From: Branchiostoma floridae
Taxonomy: Eukaryota; Chordata; Leptocardii; Amphioxiformes; Branchiostomatidae
DNA: 64,000 bases
Assembly: GCF_000003815.2 (NCBI RefSeq)
Contig: NC_049992.1
Coordinates: 11,484,753 to 11,548,752 of the forward strand
Direction of reading: 5' to 3'
Position numbers and translations under genes: made by a program. The stretch's first letter is position 1; each line of letters starts with the position of its first letter. Shown here one piece after another: positions 58,901 to 64,000 of this stretch. Under the pieces are notes generated by a model. The model was not told where the DNA came from. It ran no database searches and saw nothing but the letters and a program-made list of their open reading frames with translations.

Positions 58901-60634
58901 ACCACCGTGACGTCAAAAATACCGACGAATGTTCAAATCTCCACAGGAAATTCGCCCTGTCCTGAAGCAACAATCACTTGCACGTTGACATCCTCCAGCG
59001 CGTCTAAGATACCTCCTCTTCTTGGATTTTTCATCTCAGATGCACAAGCAAAAGCGTCAGCCAGCTCATCAAATAAAAAAATACAGGACGCGAAAACCTC
59101 AGCAGAGAGACATGAAGCAAAAGCTAAGGTCTCTTCCTCTGATATTCCCTCGACAATTGTGCTTCGCCTACAGCCTAGACCTACGACTGTGGTAGTAGAA
59201 AAGCCATGCACTAACTCTGGGAAGCCTGCAAAAGACTCTGAGAAAGAAACGAACCGACCGACTTCCAGTACAGATGACTGTAGTTCATCAGCACCAGGCA
59301 CGACGGATCGAAAGAGAAAAGCAAGTGAAGAGGAAAGCGTTAACAAAGTCGTGCAGACTAAGATGTGGAGGGAATTGAAGGAAGAAAAAAGCGTGGCAAA
59401 GAGAACCAAAAACACAACCAAAGTGAGTAAGAAGCCCAGCCCATCGCAAATGATACAACCTGAGAGAGAGGGTGACCTGTATAGATATGAAACTCTGAAT
59501 AAAGAGCTCCCTATAAAAGAAACTACGAAGGGTAGCTGTACACAAGTCCAAGGCACGCAAACAAAGCTGTCAACAACCGACACCAAGTGCCTTAATAAAG
59601 CCAATAGTAACGCCTGTACTGTGGTGTCTGATGGCACTTCTCTGAACTCAAAGAACAGCCATCCGACCACGCTGCACTACAAGAAGGGGCGAATCTGCCA
59701 ATGTCATCAGTTACAGGATATAATCGACTACTGCGTCCGAATGGATCCCGAGACAGCAGCCAAAACTGACAATTTCTGCTCAAATACTAAAGAAGTTGGT
59801 TCTCTCCAAAAACCAAGAGAAGGGAAAGGGCAAACTGGCGAGCCAGTTCCCAGATCTGTCGACTCTGTTCCTAAAACCTGGACGTCAGGAACCGTGCGAC
59901 ATTTGAAGATAACGACGCCAATTTCAATAGCGACGACTACCAGTATTCATTTGTCGAATGCTCGCAGTTTCACAAGACCGGTCGGAGCTGTCCCAATCGG
60001 ATCGGTCCGGGCACCAGGGATCACCAACACCCAGCACGCCAGGGTGTTCCACCGACCAACGCCAGCTCATTTTCGTCACATCAACTTCGCGAAGAAACCC
60101 TGTCCCATACCTGCTGTAGTGATACCAAAGTCTGTACCAACCACTGGACAACTCTTCCTCAAAAATGTTCAAAAGTCGGCCGTTGAAGTAAAACCAGCAA
60201 GAGGCGTTCGCGTCGTCGTCTGTCATCCCTCCAACACTGTGATCCTGCCAACAACTTACACATCACCCTCCACATTCACACGCCCAACAACCAATGCTGT
60301 CGCTCATCGTACATGTGGAGCTGCAGCCATGTTTCGGTTAGGGTCAGTTTTGAAGAGACCCAATACTAGTACTTTCAGACTTCCACTGGTCATGAAACCT
60401 GCAGAACGCGTGACTGCAGTAGCAACCACTGGATACACATCGAGCGGAATCCGTCTTCAGCCTGTCCAGAACAGAGGACAACCGCCTCTGCCACAAGGGG
60501 ACGGGGACGCTTTAAGAAGACTGCAGCGGTTCACCGATGGGTTTATGGAAAGGCACCGCTCAAGTGAGCCCTCTACTGAATCGCGTAGAGATGACAGACC
60601 ACCGCCCCCTAAAGTTCGACGCACGGACATGTGA
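55923..60634 (+). CDS. Divergent homeobox transcription factor with very large C-terminal region
   Basis: Six exons: 55923-56229, 56476-56570, 56955-57143, 57377-57505, 57649-57785 and 57997-60634, in frame, 1164 aa. The homeodomain spans about 228-287. Diagnostic positions: R5, L16, Y20, W48, Y49 (normally F), Q50, N51, R53, seen in VRIWYQNRRAK. It is split by introns after Q12 and within codon 58, neither being the common 46/47 position. The N-terminal part starts MAEGDKVTRSSATELVQNLD and has no known domain. The last exon supplies about 880 residues rich in Ser, Thr, Pro and Lys with basic patches (DRKRKASEE, PPKVRRTDM at the C-terminus). Nuclear DNA binding is inferred from the homeodomain. 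I cannot place it in a named class; a lineage-specific lancelet homeobox gene is possible. The ATG chosen is the first one in frame; no closer upstream ATG exists. Confidence 0.88.
57467..58005 (+). other. Homeodomain-coding segment across three exons
   Basis: Exon 4 ends with residues 1-12 (KRRARTVFSAQQ), exon 5 carries residues 13-58 (from LKRLEEEYKK to QNRRAKDHR) and exon 6 begins with the last two residues. Helix 3 reads EGCVRIWYQNRRAKDH. The loop lengths equal the standard 60-residue homeodomain, with no TALE insertion. Confidence 0.9.
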
Positions 60635-61614
60635 TACTTCTCCCAGGCAATGGTCGATTAACAAGTTTGAAATCGCCTGACTTTGAATTCTACCAATGAG
60701 TAATATTGTGCTAGCAGAGGACACAACTTTTCTGCTGTATAAAATGTGTTAGTTGAAACCGTAAAGTGAACGTTATTAGTTTCATAGAAAATTTTCCTTT
60801 GCAGAGAAGATAGTCTTTTAATGTTTTCAACATTCATGTGTTTTGCTGATAAAATGTTGTATGAGATTGGAAAGACAAGAAACCTCCTGTTTGAGATAAA
60901 TGATTACCCAATGCAACGTAGACAATGTACTCTATAGCATATTATGTGTAAATCATTTAGAAGTTTCATTGAATAGTACAGTTGAAGGCTTGGAAAACAA
61001 ACATCAGTTCGAAGAAGTCAAGCTGTTTACGTTGTATTATAAAAAATATTGTAGGATTCAAGGTATCAAGAAGACAAAATGCTACAAAATTTACATTGTA
61101 AAAAAAACTTTGAAGTTCTTATTTATTGCAAAGTTCATTGTATTTTGAATACAGTAATTTATGTACAATTTTTCACACTGTCGATAAGAGTTGCATAAGT
61201 TACATTCTATGGTTCCATGTCTCACTTCTTCCCTGTTTTAAACAAAATAAAGGAACTAATTCCATTTTCAACTGTGATCAAAAACATATGCCATAGGAAA
61301 TAATTGGTTGGCAAATATGCCATGATAATTACTGATATATCTATGGTGGCTGACTATTTAGTCAATATCAACTACAAAATTTAACATAGATCCTAAAAAT
61401 AGCTATGTTACCACCTATACATATACATAAAACTCCTGAGGGTACAAAAATAATAGGATACAAAAAGTGAAAATATTGGAGCACAAACAAAGAAAATACA
61501 GACACTGTTTCCCAAAATAGTCGACAAAATACAGTTCTGATGAAACCTCAAAAACCTTATAAAATAACAAGATGAGCATTTAAAATGATAGTCTTTTTGT
61601 GTTTGCATGTGGTA
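60635..61614. other. Homeobox gene 3'UTR and convergent intergenic region
   Basis: AT-rich 3'UTR of the homeobox gene up to about the AATAAA at 61246-61251, then the 3' region of the convergent coiled-coil gene. No other gene seen. Confidence 0.6.
61246..61251 (+). terminator. Polyadenylation signal, probably of the homeobox gene
   Basis: AATAAA about 610 bp after the stop codon, in an AT-rich 3'UTR. Confidence 0.5.
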
Positions 61615-63704
61615 TCATAAGATGCCCAGTCGGTCAAATCTGTCCCGCTGACTGGTGTCTCTGGAACGGTCCCTAGAGTCAGCCTCTAGATAGTCTGCAA
61701 GTCTCGTGATCTTTTTCCTGCTCTCCTGTAAAACATGAAGATTCTTTTTTTAAACTACATTCACCATTTCCCTTGAAAGGCAAAGAGCATTGTAAAGTCT
61801 GTCTTGCTCCAGCAGGATTGTACCAGAAAGGTGAAGACAGTGAATATTGATTGTAGTTTCCTACTAGTACTTTTTTTAGAAATGGACAAATGTCTTCGGG
61901 TTTTGAAAAGTTATGAATATCATGATACTGTTCCTACTCTACTAACCCTGATCATCTGTTTGGCCTTCTCGGCCTGCTCATCAGCCTTCAGTCTCTCCTC
62001 CTGCAGGGCAAACCTGCTCTCTAAAGTCACCTGGTGTAGGGTCTCCTGGGTTCTCCTACATAACAAACAAACAACACACTCATTGATAGTTCAGTTACAT
62101 CTTTCATTATCATATCAGCAATGCTATGAGACAAATGATATTTGCAATATGATTAGAAATGAAGAAAATAAGTGCTAATTCCTTTTTTATGTTGGAAACT
62201 TTTCCTGTTTACCGTCCTGATCGTGCCCATCAATACAGCATGTCTGAGTCTATTGGTTAAAACAGAATATAACAACAAAAGGGTTAAAGATTGAGAACTA
62301 ACCTTGACTTGTCCAGCTCTGTCTGAAGATTGTCAAACTTGGACTTGAACCACTCATGGGCATCCTGGAGGTTTTTGGATACCTTTGGAGAAGATAATGT
62401 TCAACAGTTATCACTTACATGGACATAATACATGGTATGTGTAGATAGGGACTTTTAACCCAGAATCTGAACAGCCGGAATCCAGACAGCTAGATTATGA
62501 TATGGAGTAAAGTAATATCAATATTATGGATATGTAAGGAAGTCTTTACTGCCTGTAGAAAAAGATACTTGAAATGCCTTACCTCCATTGACTCATCATT
62601 AGCAGCAAGTAGTCTTTCTTCTATGTCTTTTCTTTTGCTTTCAATCTTTTTGGCTTTATGCTGAAAACATGACATGGGTGTAAGACTGTTATTTGAGCCT
62701 ATTTGTCACTATTGTAGAGGGGGATCACTGTCAGTTCAAGAGGACAACTGAACAGTCTTGTGACCAAAGTACTGTAAATGCATTTAAGTTCGCGGGGATT
62801 TAATTTTGCAGTAGCGGGAAAAATGACTTTACGCGGTGGTTTTAAGTTCGTGGTAGCACTATGCACTGTAGTTTCTTATTGCCATGGAAAACTGTTCGCG
62901 GTGGATTTAAATTTGCGGTGAAGTGGCCACAGGGAACCGTGAACATGAAACCACCATTAACATTTCTGTATTAACAGTAGCACATAATTACCCCAATAGA
63001 GTTGTGTTGAAGCTAGTTCATGTCTAATGTCTTTAAGATATAAAGTAACTGTGAACATATTACAAGTAATTACCTTACGAAATAAATGACACTTTTTCTA
63101 AAGCCCAAAAATATTATTAGGGCTACAGATATCTGCTATGGGTGCCAATGATGTTCATATTTGTAGTATCACATGTGACAAAGGTCAATTATGATATCAA
63201 TTTGGTGTTCTTGAACCTGTATCACTGCCAAGAAATAAGAACTCACCTTGTATTTTTCAGTCCTTTTTCTTTCCTTTTCAAGTTCATCTTCTTGGTGCCT
63301 GCAAAAAGAAAATTGATTGTTTTTTTATACTTAACAAACCTTTTATCAATCAGGTTAAAATACCAGTCTTCTTACAAATGTTCAGAAAAGGGTCAGTACA
63401 AAATACAAAAGTCTGGTACGACTTACTTCACCACTTCTGAAGCCTCTACCTGAGCCCTAGCCAGGGCCTTCAGCTCTGACTTCAGACTGTTGATCTCCTC
63501 CAAAAAATTACTGATGGTTTTTGCCTGTGAAAAAAAAATGAATTTGTCATATTTCCCCACAGGACAAAGATATTATAAACTCACAACATTTTGATTAATG
63601 CTGAAAAAATGAAACAAAGAGTAATGTTGCAATACCTGTTCTTTGTTCTTGCTGATATATTCAGTCTTCACCTTTTCCAAAGACTCCAACTCAGACTGTA
63701 TGGA
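61615..63704 (-). CDS. Coiled-coil protein, C-terminal exons (5' part outside window)
   Basis: Seven in-frame exons on the minus strand: 63704-63636, 63524-63427, 63298-63247, 62660-62583, 62382-62303, 62055-61947 and 61725-61615 (TGA), giving the last about 198 residues. The sequence is almost wholly charged, heptad-like helix: SELESLEKVKTEYISKNKEQ, EEINSLKSELKALA, DELEKERKRTEKYK, ESKRKDIEERLLAA, then NLQDAHEWFKSKFDNLQTEL, EERLKADEQAEKAKQMI, and a basic-acidic tail ending RFDRLGIL. A long coiled-coil cytoskeletal or centrosomal-type protein is likely. The EWFKSKFDNLQ piece recalls intermediate-filament rods and, from memory only, CCDC150-like tails; neither is firm. The gene converges on the homeobox gene. 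More 5' exons must lie beyond base 64000. Confidence 0.78.
62770..62979. mobile_element. Short MITE with TACTGT ends, TA target
   Basis: The left end is TACTGTAAATGCATTTAAG and the complement of the right end is TACTGTTAATACAGAAATG. The interior has TTAAGTTCGCGG-type repeats. Ends in TA on both sides fit a Tc1/mariner-type TA target. It lies in an intron of the coiled-coil gene. Length about 210 bp. Confidence 0.6.
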
Positions 63705-63813
63705 CTAAAAGACAAAGGTAAACATTAGTTATCAGATTGGTACCTTTTTTTGGTCTATTTGTGTTTCTTCTTTGATACCATATGACGCTGAAATACAGCT
63801 TTTTCTATTGAGA

Positions 63814-64000
63814 GTGTGAAGTCAGTAGGAGGATTATCAAAGTAAATGTGACTTCAGCACCAGAGACAGGACCAGTGTGAAGTCAATAGGAGGATAATCA
63901 GTGTGAATGTGAGTTCAGCACCATGGACAGGATCAGTGTGAAGTCAGTAGGAGGATAATCAGTGTGAATGTGAGTTCAGCACCACGGACAGGACCAGTGT
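63814..64000. repeat. 61-bp minisatellite running off the right edge
   Basis: The unit starts GTGTGAAGTCAGTAGGAGGA. Copies begin at 63814, 63875, 63936 and 63997, exactly 61 bp apart, with few differences. It lies in an intron of the coiled-coil gene and continues past the window. Confidence 0.93.

Noticed and set aside
58933-59670. 245-aa minus-strand frame inside the homeobox last exon
   Set aside because: Shadow frame opposite a Ser/Thr/Lys-rich coding region; the sense frame is tied to the homeodomain by splicing.

Overview
The window looks like nuclear DNA of an invertebrate chordate, most probably a lancelet (Branchiostoma). Genes have many short exons with GT-AG introns, vertebrate-like protein families (an adhesion GPCR with TSP1, HormR and GAIN parts; a Toll-like receptor cluster; a cytosolic PheRS beta subunit nearly colinear with the human one), and many small inverted-repeat transposons and minisatellites in the introns. 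The genus is inferred; nothing here fixes the species. Two runs of 100 N mark assembly gaps.

Layout. (1) About 0.6-15 kb, minus strand: at least 25 exons of a very large modular receptor. It has a signal peptide, an IgGFc-binding-protein N-terminal domain, a short acidic metal-binding-like segment, four FN3 domains, six TSP1 repeats, a HormR domain and the start of a GAIN domain. The GPS and 7TM part should lie beyond the left edge. (2) 15.1-17.8 kb: intergenic, no gene seen. (3) 17.8-26.1 kb, minus strand: an 8-exon membrane protein of about 323 aa whose end resembles a K+-channel pore module with an altered selectivity filter. Its introns hold a 3.55 kb long-inverted-repeat element with a nested Mutator-like MITE, a dead LINE fragment, a broken copy of its own exon 2 and a tRNA-like sequence. 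(4) 26.15-26.62 kb: a divergent promoter with a TCTCGCGAGA element. (5) 26.6-53.8 kb, plus strand: FARSB, 18 coding exons, 588 aa, with a U12-type AT-AC intron and a 20 kb intron 5. (6) Inside that intron, on the minus strand, sit three closely related TLR genes (about 28.96-33.1, 37.8-42.1 and 43.5-47.1 kb) in a recent tandem duplication, interrupted by a 3.3 kb insertion. (7) 55.9-60.6 kb, plus strand: a divergent homeobox gene of 6 exons, 1164 aa, with a very large last exon. (8) 61.6 kb to the right edge, minus strand: the 3' exons of a coiled-coil protein gene.

How the parts relate. FARSB and the pore-like gene share a head-to-head promoter. The TLR cluster is a guest in the housekeeping gene, so every FARSB transcript runs through it antisense. 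The TLR copies show ectodomain divergence, conserved ends and a mosaic TIR in copy 3 that suggests gene conversion. The other genes show no obvious functional link.

Exon boundaries were read by hand from splice signals, reading-frame continuity and protein similarity recalled from memory. No alignment or database search was run.
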